From Salinicola rhizosphaerae (lineage in GTDB: Bacteria > Pseudomonadota > Gammaproteobacteria > Pseudomonadales > Halomonadaceae): DNA of 64,000 nt. The notes under the pieces were generated by a model. It did no database searches, was not told the origin of the DNA, and worked only from the letters and a program-made list of their open reading frames with translations. The stretch covers positions 183,016 to 247,015 of the forward strand of contig NZ_BMZI01000004.1 in assembly GCF_014652715.1 (NCBI RefSeq). Direction: 5' to 3'. Made by a program: the position numbers and the translations under genes. Positions 27,788 through 35,794 of this stretch are shown piece after piece (the stretch's first letter is position 1; the number at the start of each line of letters is the position of its first letter).

Positions 27788-29032
27788 ATGGCGCTATACG
27801 TACAGAAGTTCGGTGGCACCTCCGTCGGCACGGTCGAGCGGATCAAGGCGGTTGCCGAGAAGGTCAAGCGCGACCGCGACGCTGGTCATCAGGTCGTCGT
27901 GGTGGTCTCTGCGATGAGTGGTGAGACCAATCGCCTCATCGACCTGGCCAGTCAGATCAACGAAGATCCGACGCCGCGCGAAATGGATATGCTGGTCTCG
28001 ACCGGTGAACAGGTCACCATTTCGCTGCTGGCAATGGCATTGCATCAGTTGGGCGTGCCGGCGACCTCATACACCGGTGCTCAGGTCGGCATCCGCACCG
28101 ATAGCGCGCACACCAAGGCACGCATCCAGCGCATCGAGACCGATGAGCTCAAGGACGATCTGGCCGAAGGGCAGGTCGTCGTCGTCGCCGGTTTCCAGGG
28201 TGTGGATGACGAAGGCAACATCACCACGCTGGGTCGGGGCGGCTCCGATACGACCGGTGTCGCACTGGCGGCGGCGCTCGATGCCGACGAGTGTCAGATC
28301 TACACGGATGTCGATGGCGTTTACACCACCGACCCGCGTGTCTGCTCGAAGGCGCAGCGGCTGGAGAAGATCACCGTCGAGGAGATGCTCGAGCTGGCAA
28401 GTCTGGGCTCGAAGGTGTTGCAGATTCGCTCGGTGGAGTTCGCCGGAAAATACAATGTACCGCTACGCGTGCTCTCAAGCTTCGAGGAGGGACCGGGCAC
28501 GCTGATCGTGGCAGACGAGGAAATCGAATCGATGGAAGAACCGCTCATCTCCGGTATCGCTTTCACGGCGAGTGAAGCCAAGCTGACACTGCTGAATACG
28601 CCCGACGTGCCGGGTGTGGCGTCGCGGATTCTCGGCCCGATCGCCGACGCCAATATCGAAGTCGACATGATCGTTCAGAACGTGGCGCCGGCAGGCGACT
28701 ACACCGATTTCACGTTCACCGTCGCCAAGGGCGACTACAAGCAGACCATGCGGATTCTGCAGAACGACGTGATTCCGGCGCTCGGCGGCGGCGATCTGCG
28801 CGGTGACGACAACATCGCCAAGGTGTCTCTCGTGGGTGTGGGCATGCGTTCGCACGCTGGCGTCGCGTCCAAGATGTTCCGGGTGCTCGCCGAAGAGAAC
28901 ATCAACATCCGCATGGTGTCGACATCCGAGATCAAGATCTCCGTGGTGATCGACGAGAAGGCGATGGAGCTGGCCGTGCGCGCGTTGCACACCGCTTTTG
29001 GCCTCGATAAAGACAGCATTCAAAGCGAATAA
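27788..29032 (+). CDS. lysC: Aspartate kinase LysC
   Basis: Phosphorylates aspartate, the first committed step to lysine, threonine and methionine, and in halophiles also to ectoine precursors. The 414-residue protein has the kinase motif QKFGGTSVGTVERI at the N terminus, GRGGSDTTGVALAAAL, and a C-terminal pair of ACT domains (from about residue 260) for feedback control. Length and layout match the Pseudomonas-type LysC, in which an internal start can yield a separate regulatory subunit; this has not been resolved here. Situated between alaS and csrA. Confidence 0.95.
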   Translation: MALYVQKFGGTSVGTVERIKAVAEKVKRDRDAGHQVVVVVSAMSGETNRLIDLASQINEDPTPREMDMLVSTGEQVTISLLAMALHQLGVPATSYTGAQVGIRTDSAHTKARIQRIETDELKDDLAEGQVVVVAGFQGVDDEGNITTLGRGGSDTTGVALAAALDADECQIYTDVDGVYTTDPRVCSKAQRLEKITVEEMLELASLGSKVLQIRSVEFAGKYNVPLRVLSSFEEGPGTLIVADEEIESMEEPLISGIAFTASEAKLTLLNTPDVPGVASRILGPIADANIEVDMIVQNVAPAGDYTDFTFTVAKGDYKQTMRILQNDVIPALGGGDLRGDDNIAKVSLVGVGMRSHAGVASKMFRVLAEENINIRMVSTSEIKISVVIDEKAMELAVRALHTAFGLDKDSIQSE

Positions 29033-29149
29033 TCCGAATAACACCTTCAAGATTGTCTCAGGCGTTCTACGCTTAGGGTGAGTTGGAACGAAGTGAAAGG
29101 AATCGAGCGCTTTTTTCAACGTAGCCACGGGTTGTCTAGGACGGCGTCA

Positions 29150-29178
29150 TTGGCCTGCCGGCTTGTATGACGCATAAT
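29150..29178 (+). promoter_or_regulatory. Promoter of csrA
   Basis: TTGGCC (29150-29155), 17-bp spacer, CATAAT (29173-29178). The predicted leader of about 80 nt contains several GGA trinucleotides, one in the ribosome site AAGGAG, which would allow CsrA to repress its own translation. Confidence 0.55.
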
Positions 29179-29264
29179 CGCTACTCGGGCAAACAGGCTG
29201 CGGTACCAGCGGCCCGAGAGCGAGACCCGAGAATGGAAGAAGGCCCTGAGAAGGAGATCAGAAA

Positions 29265-29462
29265 ATGCTCATCCTGACCCGTCGCGTGGGAGAGACTCTC
29301 ATGATCGGCGACGAAATCACCGTCACCGTGTTGGGAGTGAAAGGGAATCAGGTGCGCATCGGCGTCAATGCACCAAGGGATGTGGCCGTCCATCGTGAAG
29401 AGATCTATCAGCGCATTCAGCGCGAGAAGACTGAAGACGAAGACGGCGGTCCCGGCGCGTAA
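29265..29462 (+). CDS. csrA: Carbon storage regulator CsrA
   Basis: RNA-binding post-transcriptional regulator that binds GGA motifs in mRNA leaders. The 65-residue protein begins [16 protein letters not shown] and keeps the binding-site strands ([18 protein letters not shown]); a short acidic tail follows. A strong AAGGAG ribosome site precedes the ATG. Upstream of the tRNA-Ser/tRNA-Arg cluster, exactly the alaS-csrA-tRNA order known from E. coli. Confidence 0.98.
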   Translation: MLILTRRVGETLMIGDEITVTVLGVKGNQVRIGVNAPRDVAVHREEIYQRIQREKTEDEDGGPGA

Positions 29463-29635
29463 ACGTTCGATGGGCGCCTTGGTACCGTCTGAGCTGGTGA
29501 AGTCGTCCCCTTTATCGGCTCGGGCTCCTCGATCGTTCCTGCCCGCTTTTCTTCGGTTCCGCTCCTCTTGTGTCCGCCCTCCGGTAACTCTTTATTCCTC
29601 TAAGGTTTTTCTGCAAAAAAGTTTGGGTTTTCGGC

Positions 29636-29664
29636 TGGACAAAGCCCAGCTAAATCGGTAACCT
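29636..29664 (+). promoter_or_regulatory. Promoter of the tRNA cluster
   Basis: TGGACA (29636-29641), 17-bp spacer, TAACCT (29659-29664), followed by a GC-rich discriminator (ACGCGCC) typical of stringently controlled stable-RNA promoters. Predicted start about 12 nt before the tRNA-Ser. Confidence 0.65.
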
Positions 29665-29682
29665 ACGCGCCGTGTTGATCGG

Positions 29683-29777
<95 letters not shown>

Positions 29778-29831
29778 TCCGAGATTGGAAACCGCGATCA
29801 GCGCAGCAAGGTTTGCAGATTGATGTGATAA

Positions 29832-29908
29832 GCGCCCGTAGCTCAGCTGGATAGAGTACCTGACTACGAATCAGGTGGTCGGAGGTTCGAATCCTCCCGG
29901 GCGCGCCA
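29832..29908 (+). tRNA. tRNA-Arg (ACG), copy 1
   Basis: A 77-nt cloverleaf with acceptor GCGCCCG/CGGGCGC, anticodon stem CCTGA/TCAGG, anticodon ACG (A34 deaminated to inosine by TadA) and encoded CCA. Identical to the copy 42 bp downstream. Confidence 0.97.
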
Positions 29909-29949
29909 CAAAGCATGATTGAATCGATCTCTGACTTGCCCTGTTATCA

Positions 29950-30026
29950 GCGCCCGTAGCTCAGCTGGATAGAGTACCTGACTACGAATCAGGTGGTCGG
30001 AGGTTCGAATCCTCCCGGGCGCGCCA
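29950..30026 (+). tRNA. tRNA-Arg (ACG), copy 2
   Basis: Base-for-base identical to the tRNA-Arg at 29832. The 41-bp spacer between the copies differs from the upstream spacer, so this is a tandem gene duplication with only the tRNA kept identical. A terminator follows. Confidence 0.97.
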
Positions 30027-30034
30027 TATTGACG

Positions 30035-30070
30035 ACACCCGCACGCATCGCGTGCGGGTGTTTTCGTTTG
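30035..30070 (+). terminator. Terminator of the tRNA cluster
   Basis: Perfect 12-bp stem ACACCCGCACGC / GCGTGCGGGTGT with an ATC loop, followed by TTTTCGTTT. Confidence 0.92.
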
Positions 30071-30180
30071 TGGCTCATGGAAGTCCAGCCTGACACCTCG
30101 GAGGTTGTGCCGTGATTCGCTGGTTCGGCCGCATCGTCTGCGAGGGGTGTTTTGGCGCCGAGCCCGACTTCACTCGAGCC

Positions 30181-31308
30181 TCAAGCTGGACGCCAAGAAA
30201 GCGCGGCGCGCGAAGCGTTGCAGGCCGGGAGAGTCGTGGCCCAGGCGTCGAGGCGCTGGAGAAAGATGGCTAGATCCGTTTCACGACGAACCGCCGTGAA
30301 ACAGGCGGCGGACTCGGCATCGCGCCCGCGCATGATGTTGAGCCACTGCTTGAGTAGCGACACGATGAACTTGTCCGCCATGCCGTCTGCGTGCTTCTGT
30401 TCGGCGTAGCGGCATAGTACGTCTCGCCGCGTCGACCAGGGCGTCGGTGCCAGCCGCTCGCCGGTCTGCTGCCAGTGGCGAATGCGGCGAGCCAGCCAGG
30501 GGTCCGCCAGCATTCCGCGACCCAGCATCACGTCCCGGCAGCCGGACAGCGAGCGCGCCTTCCAGTAATCCTCCAGTGTCCAGATATCACCGTTGGCGAC
30601 GACAGGCACGCCGACGGCGGTGCGGATTCGCGCGATCCACTCCCAGTGCGCCGGTGGCCGATAGCCCTCGCGGCGTGTACGCGCGTGCACCACCAGTTCC
30701 TCGGCGCCTCCTGACTCCGCCGCCAGCGCGCAGGCAAGCGCCAGCTGCTTGTCGTCGAATCCGAGGCGCAGCTTGGCGTTGACGCTGACCCCATGGCGTT
30801 TTCCCGCCTCCGCCACGGCGGACACGACCCGATAGACGCGCTCGGGGGTTCGCAGGAGCGAGGCACCACCGTCGTGACGATTGACCGTCTTGGCCGGGCA
30901 GCCGAAGTTGAGATCGAGTCGCCTCACGCCCATCGAGATCGCCTGCTCGGCGTTGGCTGCCAGCGCCACCGGATCTGAGCCCAGCAGCTGGAGCGTCACG
31001 GGTACGCCGCTGGGTGTCCGTGGTCCGTGAGCCGAACCTGCTTCGGTCGAGGCAAGCTCCGGACAATGGCGCAGAAAGACACGAGGCGGTAGACGGGCGT
31101 CGACGACGCGCACGAACTCGGTCACGCACCAGTCGAGCGCCCCGTCGGCGCTGAGCAGTGCGCGCGTCTCGGCGTCGACTACGCCCTCCATCGGCGCCAG
31201 TCCGATACGGCCGAGCGCCGAGTGAACCGTAGCCGGCGTGCCGGCGAAACGGACGCCATCCTGGCGTCCGTGGACGAGAGGGGAAGAAAGGGGTGCGGAA
31301 TTGGACAC
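30181..31308 (-). CDS. dusC: tRNA-dihydrouridine synthase C DusC
   Basis: FMN-dependent enzyme reducing a uridine (U16 in E. coli) of tRNA to dihydrouridine. The TIM barrel carries RIGLAPMEGVVD, the catalytic-loop Cys in LDLNFGCPAKTVNRHDGGASLL, and VVANGDIWT. The start at 31308 (GTG) is chosen because GGAGG lies 5 nt upstream; this gives 375 residues, with about 35 more than usual before the barrel. An in-frame GTG at 31335 lacks a site. The C-terminal helical domain is DusC-like. It points toward the tRNA cluster. Confidence 0.9.
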   Translation of the reverse strand: MSNSAPLSSPLVHGRQDGVRFAGTPATVHSALGRIGLAPMEGVVDAETRALLSADGALDWCVTEFVRVVDARLPPRVFLRHCPELASTEAGSAHGPRTPSGVPVTLQLLGSDPVALAANAEQAISMGVRRLDLNFGCPAKTVNRHDGGASLLRTPERVYRVVSAVAEAGKRHGVSVNAKLRLGFDDKQLALACALAAESGGAEELVVHARTRREGYRPPAHWEWIARIRTAVGVPVVANGDIWTLEDYWKARSLSGCRDVMLGRGMLADPWLARRIRHWQQTGERLAPTPWSTRRDVLCRYAEQKHADGMADKFIVSLLKQWLNIMRGRDAESAACFTAVRRETDLAIFLQRLDAWATTLPACNASRAALSWRPA

Positions 31309-31410
31309 GGGTGCCTCCGGACGAACGGCGGCCACGCTAGCACATTCGACAGGGGGCGGGAACGAAAAGAGAGGCCGCGTCGCAAGAGACGCTGCCCGAA
31401 TGGCGGAGCG

Positions 31411-32916
31411 TCAGGACCTGGCGGCGGCCCGCTGCTTGATGACCCGGCGTACGGTGAAGGCCACCGAGAGTACGGCCAGAATCAGCAGGCCCGCCGAGAT
31501 CGGCCGCGTGAAGAACAGCGTCCAGTGTTCATCCGCCATCAGCGCTCGGCGCAGGTTGGTCTCGGCGATCGGACCGAGAATCACCCCGAGCACCAGTGGC
31601 GCCAGCGGGTAGTCGAGCTTCGCCAATACGTAACCGACCAGACCGATGCCGACCAGCAGATAAAGGTCGGTGATGCGGTTGTTGAGCGCCAGCGCCCCGA
31701 CCGCGCAGCAGACCAGGACCACCGGTACGATAATCGATTTGGGAATCGCCGTGATCTTGAGAAACCAGCGCATGCTGAACAGGCAGAACACCAGCACCAT
31801 GCCGGCCGCCAGGAACATCGCCAGAAACATGCCGTAGGCGAGGTCGGCGTTGTCCATGATCAGACGCGGGCCGACGCTGATGCCCTGCACCATCAGCGCC
31901 GCCATCAGCACCGCATCCACCGCGCTGCCGGGAATGCCGAGCGCGATCATCGGAATCAGACCGCCGCCGGCAGTGGCGGAGTTGCCCGATTCGGATGCCA
32001 CCACGCCGTCGGCGATACCGGTGCCGAAACGCTCGGGGGTCCTGGAAGCACGTTTGGCCTGATCGTAGGCGATCAAGTTGGCGATACTGCCGCCGGCGCC
32101 GGGCACCGCACCGATAATGACGCCGACCAGCGACGATCGCAGCAGGTTGACCGGACGACTGAGCACCTCGCGCATGACGACGAACGGCTGGAACCGGATC
32201 TGTCCCTCGATTAGTGCGCCGCCCCGCTGCAGCGCCGTCGGGTTCTCGACCTCGCCCGCCAGTTGGCTGACCGCGAAGATGCCGATCAGCACGACCAGAA
32301 ACGGGAATCCCGCCGCGAGCACGTCAATACCGAACGTGAACCGGGGTACGCCCATCATCGGGTCCTGGCCGACCGTGGCGATGAACAGCCCCAGCAGGCT
32401 CATCATCAGGCCCTTGAGGATCGAGTCGCCGACCAGGCTCGCAACGACGGTGACGGCGAACAGAATCAGCGAGAAGTATTCCCAGGGTCCCAGCTTGACG
32501 GCAATCAGCGCCAGCGGCGGCGCGGCGACCACCAGCACGACCGCACTCACCAGTGCACCGAAGAACGAGGCCCAGATACCCAGTCCCAATGCGCGGCCGG
32601 GCTCGCCCTTGCGCGCCATCGGATAGGCATCGAAGGTCGTCGCCACGGAGGAGGGTGTGCCGGGAATCCCCAGCAGAGCGGCGCTGATCAGACCGCCGGA
32701 ACAGCCGCCGACGTAGACCGCCAGCATGGTTGCCACGCCCTGCAGCGGAGGCATGGTGAAGGTGACCGGCAGCGTCAACACGATCGCCATCGTCACGGTG
32801 AAGCCGGGAATCGCCGCCGCGATCACGCCGGCCACCACGCCGATCATCATGCTGACCAGCGTGGCCAGAGAAAACAGTTGTTCGACGCTGGAGAGCAGCG
32901 CTTCGGTCATCGGCAT
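31411..32916 (-). CDS. tctA: Tripartite tricarboxylate transporter, large permease TctA
   Basis: Large membrane subunit of a TctCBA carrier, which imports carboxylates delivered by a periplasmic binding protein. The 501-residue protein has about 12 hydrophobic segments and the family motifs AAIPGFTVTMAIVL, GIPGTPSSVATTFDAYPMA, GAVPGAGGSIANLIAYDQAK and GGGLIPMIALGIPGSAVDAVL. A GGAG site precedes the ATG at 32916. It is the last gene of tctCBA, 91 bp after tctB. Confidence 0.95.
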   Translation of the reverse strand: MPMTEALLSSVEQLFSLATLVSMMIGVVAGVIAAAIPGFTVTMAIVLTLPVTFTMPPLQGVATMLAVYVGGCSGGLISAALLGIPGTPSSVATTFDAYPMARKGEPGRALGLGIWASFFGALVSAVVLVVAAPPLALIAVKLGPWEYFSLILFAVTVVASLVGDSILKGLMMSLLGLFIATVGQDPMMGVPRFTFGIDVLAAGFPFLVVLIGIFAVSQLAGEVENPTALQRGGALIEGQIRFQPFVVMREVLSRPVNLLRSSLVGVIIGAVPGAGGSIANLIAYDQAKRASRTPERFGTGIADGVVASESGNSATAGGGLIPMIALGIPGSAVDAVLMAALMVQGISVGPRLIMDNADLAYGMFLAMFLAAGMVLVFCLFSMRWFLKITAIPKSIIVPVVLVCCAVGALALNNRITDLYLLVGIGLVGYVLAKLDYPLAPLVLGVILGPIAETNLRRALMADEHWTLFFTRPISAGLLILAVLSVAFTVRRVIKQRAAARS

Positions 32917-33007
32917 GCGGAAGGACTCCGGTCCCGTTGTTGTGGGGCGATGCAGGGAGACAATGGTGTCGAGCGGCGGTTCTTCGGATCGCCATCAATG
33001 CCGGGCA

Positions 33008-33541
33008 TCACCACAGACGCCCCTTCGGCAGCGAGATCAGGAAAACATGGCTGAACAACGCATAGAGGCCGACGCTGAAGACGATGGCTACCACGATCGC
33101 GACGACCAGCCGCCGCCCATGCCGCGCACCGAGGAGCCACTGCACGGTGAGCAGGAACGCGAGCGAGGCGAGCATGAATCCGATCCACGGCATGGTCAGC
33201 GCGTAGATGGCGAAGGCGAACAGCGTGCCGAAGGCGAGCCGGCGTTCGTGACACCAGCGCGCGAATCCCACGCTGCGCTGCTGCGGCGCACGCCGGTAGA
33301 GACCGATCGACTGCACGATCAGGGCGAGGTTGAAGACCACCAGCGCGCCTAGCACCAGGCGCGGAAACGAGCCCGCGCCCAGAGGCTCCCACATCGATGA
33401 CGGCAGCTCGCCCGCCTGCACGAACAGCGCCGAGAAGAGCGCGGCGAGGGCGACGTTGAAGAGCGTGTTGGCCAGCGCCTTGCCACGGGCGTGGTCGACC
33501 TCCCGCTCACTGCGGGAGGTCGCTTCGACGGCGTGATTCAT
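33008..33541 (-). CDS. tctB: Tripartite tricarboxylate transporter, small permease TctB
   Basis: Small membrane subunit of the TctCBA carrier: 177 residues with four predicted membrane helices and the usual PRLVLGALVVFNLALI segment. Sequence is poorly conserved in this family; the assignment relies on topology and on its place between tctC and tctA. Its ATG overlaps the tctC stop by four bases (ATGA), so the two are coupled. Confidence 0.9.
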   Translation of the reverse strand: MNHAVEATSRSEREVDHARGKALANTLFNVALAALFSALFVQAGELPSSMWEPLGAGSFPRLVLGALVVFNLALIVQSIGLYRRAPQQRSVGFARWCHERRLAFGTLFAFAIYALTMPWIGFMLASLAFLLTVQWLLGARHGRRLVVAIVVAIVFSVGLYALFSHVFLISLPKGRLW

Positions 33542-34551
33542 CGCGCGAGTTTGCCGGAGAGACGCTTGACGGTCGCATCGACGCCAGCCAGGTAGTCGGC
33601 ATAGGCCTGCGGACCCATGAATTCGACCTGCGCACCGGCGCGACGCATCTTCTCGATGAAGTCCGGATCCTGGGACATCGCTTCGAAGTCGGCGGCCAGT
33701 GTCTTGACCTTGGCATCATCGATGCCTTTGGGCGCGACGATGCCGCGATTGACGCTCAGGTTGAGGTTGTCGTAGCCAAGTTCCTTGAAGGTGGGAACGT
33801 CCGGCGTGGCATCGACGCGCTGTTGGCTGCCCACGGCGAGAAAACGCAGATCCCCGTTCTTCACGAACTCCAGACTCGAGGAGATATCGCCGATCGCGGC
33901 GTCGATATGTCCGCCGACGAGGCCACGAATGCGGGCACCGGTACCCTCGTAGCCGACGTAGCGGAACTTGGCGCCGATGGCGTCCTCGATCATCGCCGCA
34001 TGGACATGCGGAATGCCGCCGAGCGTGGCGCCGACGCGAATGTCGCCCGGATGCGCCTTGGCGTACTTGGCAAAGTCGTCGAACGTCTTCCAGCCGCTGT
34101 CCGCATTGACCACCAAGTATTGCGGCGACGAGGCGAGAGACGCGATGGGCTGAAAGTCGTCCCAGTTGAGCTGCGTGAGGCCGGTCGCGTTGGCGGCCAT
34201 CAGTCCTTCGTGAATCTGCCCCACGGTGTAGCCATCGGGGTCGCGCTGATCGAGCTCCTTCAACCCCAGCGTGCCGCTGACGCCAGGCATGTTGATCACC
34301 GGCATCGGCTGCCCGACGAACTCGTCCGCGGCATTGGAGATGATGCGCATCAGCGTGTCGCTACCGCCGCCCGGCGACCAGGGCACGATGAACTCGATCG
34401 GGTGATCGGGGTAGTCGGCCGCCTGGACGCTCGTGCTGGTGACGAGTGTCGTCGCGCCGAGCGCGCAGGTCAGCGACGCGATGGCGCTCCCGGCCGCGAT
34501 CCAGCTGCCGAGTTGGTGGCGAGAGGCGTTTAGAAAGTTGCGGTAGAACAT
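33538..34551 (-). CDS. tctC: Tripartite tricarboxylate transporter, substrate-binding protein TctC
   Basis: Periplasmic Bug-family binding protein that captures the substrate for TctAB. The start at 34551 has AAGGA about 8 nt upstream and gives 337 residues: a signal peptide (positive start, hydrophobic core about 15-36, cleavage near VQA-ADYP) and a mature domain with PIEFIVPWSPGGGSDTLMR, NMPGVSGTLG and VVNADSGW. An in-frame start at 34593 would add 14 residues translated from a repeated sequence. The substrate cannot be read from sequence; Bug proteins bind diverse carboxylates. Confidence 0.94.
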   Translation of the reverse strand: MFYRNFLNASRHQLGSWIAAGSAIASLTCALGATTLVTSTSVQAADYPDHPIEFIVPWSPGGGSDTLMRIISNAADEFVGQPMPVINMPGVSGTLGLKELDQRDPDGYTVGQIHEGLMAANATGLTQLNWDDFQPIASLASSPQYLVVNADSGWKTFDDFAKYAKAHPGDIRVGATLGGIPHVHAAMIEDAIGAKFRYVGYEGTGARIRGLVGGHIDAAIGDISSSLEFVKNGDLRFLAVGSQQRVDATPDVPTFKELGYDNLNLSVNRGIVAPKGIDDAKVKTLAADFEAMSQDPDFIEKMRRAGAQVEFMGPQAYADYLAGVDATVKRLSGKLAR

Positions 34552-34568
34552 GAAAGATCCTTGGTTGT

Positions 34569-34600
34569 GGTTGTCATGGATGGTGGTTGTCATGGATGTC
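34569..34600. repeat. 16-bp direct duplication in the tctC leader
   Basis: GGTTGTCATGGATGGT (34569-34584) and GGTTGTCATGGATGTC (34585-34600) are adjacent and match at 14 of 16 positions. On the minus strand each copy carries an ATG followed by ACAACC, so both contain a potential start codon upstream of the preferred tctC start. Confidence 0.8.
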
Positions 34601-34688
34601 AGTCGCCGTCACGACTGAGGACTTGCCGGTCGTATTTTTATGGATAGCTTTCTTGTGAGGTCACCCTTGCCTCCGGTGCTTTTCTCGC

Positions 34689-35219
34689 TCACCCCAGCAG
34701 CAGTGCGCCGTACGCGAGTCCGAACAGCACGGCCCAGACCGGATGCAGCCGAAAGCGCCACAGCATGGCCACGGCGACTGCCGCGATCACCGCGGTGTGC
34801 AGCCAGCCGGCATCGGTCGCGCCTTCGTTCAGGAAAGACCAGGTGAGGTAGCCCATCAGCACCATGATGACCGGGCGCACCCACTGGCTCATGGATTTCA
34901 CCTTGATCGAATCCCGGTAGCGATAGAGCGTGCCGAGTGCGACCAGCATCAGCAGGAGAGACGGTGCGACTGTGGCGAAGGTGGCGATTGCGCTACCGCC
35001 GATGCCAGCGACGTCGTAGCCGATATAACCCGCCATCTTGGTCGCGATGGGGCTTGGCAGGGTGTTGCCGAGCGCTAGCGTCTCGGCGAACTGCTGCGAG
35101 GTCATCCAGCCGTAGTGGCCGACGACTTCGTTCTCGATCAGCGGAATGATGGCAGGCCCGCCGCCGTAGCCGACGATATTGGGGATGAAGAAGGCGAGGA
35201 ACAGATCCCAATAGATCAC
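34689..35219 (-). CDS. chrA: Chromate transporter ChrA, half-size, second of pair
   Basis: Half-size (short-chain) CHR-family membrane protein, 176 residues with about six hydrophobic segments. It shows the family motifs VGYGGGPAIIPLIENEVV and ETLALGNTLPSPIATKMAGYIGY. The GTG start at 35219 overlaps the stop of the preceding chrA half gene (GTGA), so the two halves are coupled and probably form a heterodimer. Known members export chromate; with no other metal-resistance gene nearby and an amidohydrolase upstream, another oxyanion or a carboxylate is possible. Confidence 0.9.
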   Translation of the reverse strand: MIYWDLFLAFFIPNIVGYGGGPAIIPLIENEVVGHYGWMTSQQFAETLALGNTLPSPIATKMAGYIGYDVAGIGGSAIATFATVAPSLLLMLVALGTLYRYRDSIKVKSMSQWVRPVIMVLMGYLTWSFLNEGATDAGWLHTAVIAAVAVAMLWRFRLHPVWAVLFGLAYGALLLG

Positions 35220-35791
35220 GACTTGCCCTCCGCCCCGGTGCGCGGGCCACGTTCCGGTCTGAGCAGCGCGGCGACCAGAATGACGGCGATCACCAGACCC
35301 GGATGGATGCCCAGGCCGTATATCAGTCCGCCGGCTGCAACACCCATGACGAGCGTCATCAGCCAGCCGAGCGCGGCGCGGGATTTCTGAAAGAAGTCCC
35401 AGGTCAGTTGGGCCATCATCACCATCACCACCGGAACCACGCCTTCGCTCATGCCGCGTATCCAGCTCTGATCGCGATAGCGGGTGAACAGTCCCAGCAG
35501 TAGTACCATGGCGACGATGCACGGCAGAATCACCGCGACGACGGCGTTGATGCAGCCCGCGATACCGCCGACGCGATAGCCGATGGTGCCGGCCATCTTG
35601 GTTGCGATCGGGCCGGGCAGGGTGTTGCCGATGGCCAGGATGTCGCCAAACGCCTCGTCATCCATCCAGCGGTAACGGGTGACCGCCTCGGCGCGAACCA
35701 GCGGAATCATCGAGGGGCCGCCGCCGAAGCCCAGCAGTCCGATGCGCAGAAAGGCCATGAACAGGTCGCGTTGGTGTGTCATTGCACTCAT
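35216..35791 (-). CDS. chrA: Chromate transporter ChrA, half-size, first of pair
   Basis: Companion CHR-family half protein, 191 residues, with GLLGFGGGPSMIPLVRAEAV and DILAIGNTLPGPIATKMAGTIGY. The two halves align with each other over their whole length and are thought in this family to insert in opposite orientations. It starts only 3 bp after the gamma-glutamyltransferase-family gene and ends overlapping the second half, so the three form one tight operon. Confidence 0.9.
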   Translation of the reverse strand: MSAMTHQRDLFMAFLRIGLLGFGGGPSMIPLVRAEAVTRYRWMDDEAFGDILAIGNTLPGPIATKMAGTIGYRVGGIAGCINAVVAVILPCIVAMVLLLGLFTRYRDQSWIRGMSEGVVPVVMVMMAQLTWDFFQKSRAALGWLMTLVMGVAAGGLIYGLGIHPGLVIAVILVAALLRPERGPRTGAEGKS

Positions 35792-35794
35792 CTG

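Noticed and set aside
34689..35522. Single 277-residue ChrA ORF
   Set aside because: The first 101 residues are an out-of-frame reading of the neighbouring chrA half gene; the GTG at 35219 with the GTGA overlap gives the correct 176-residue protein.
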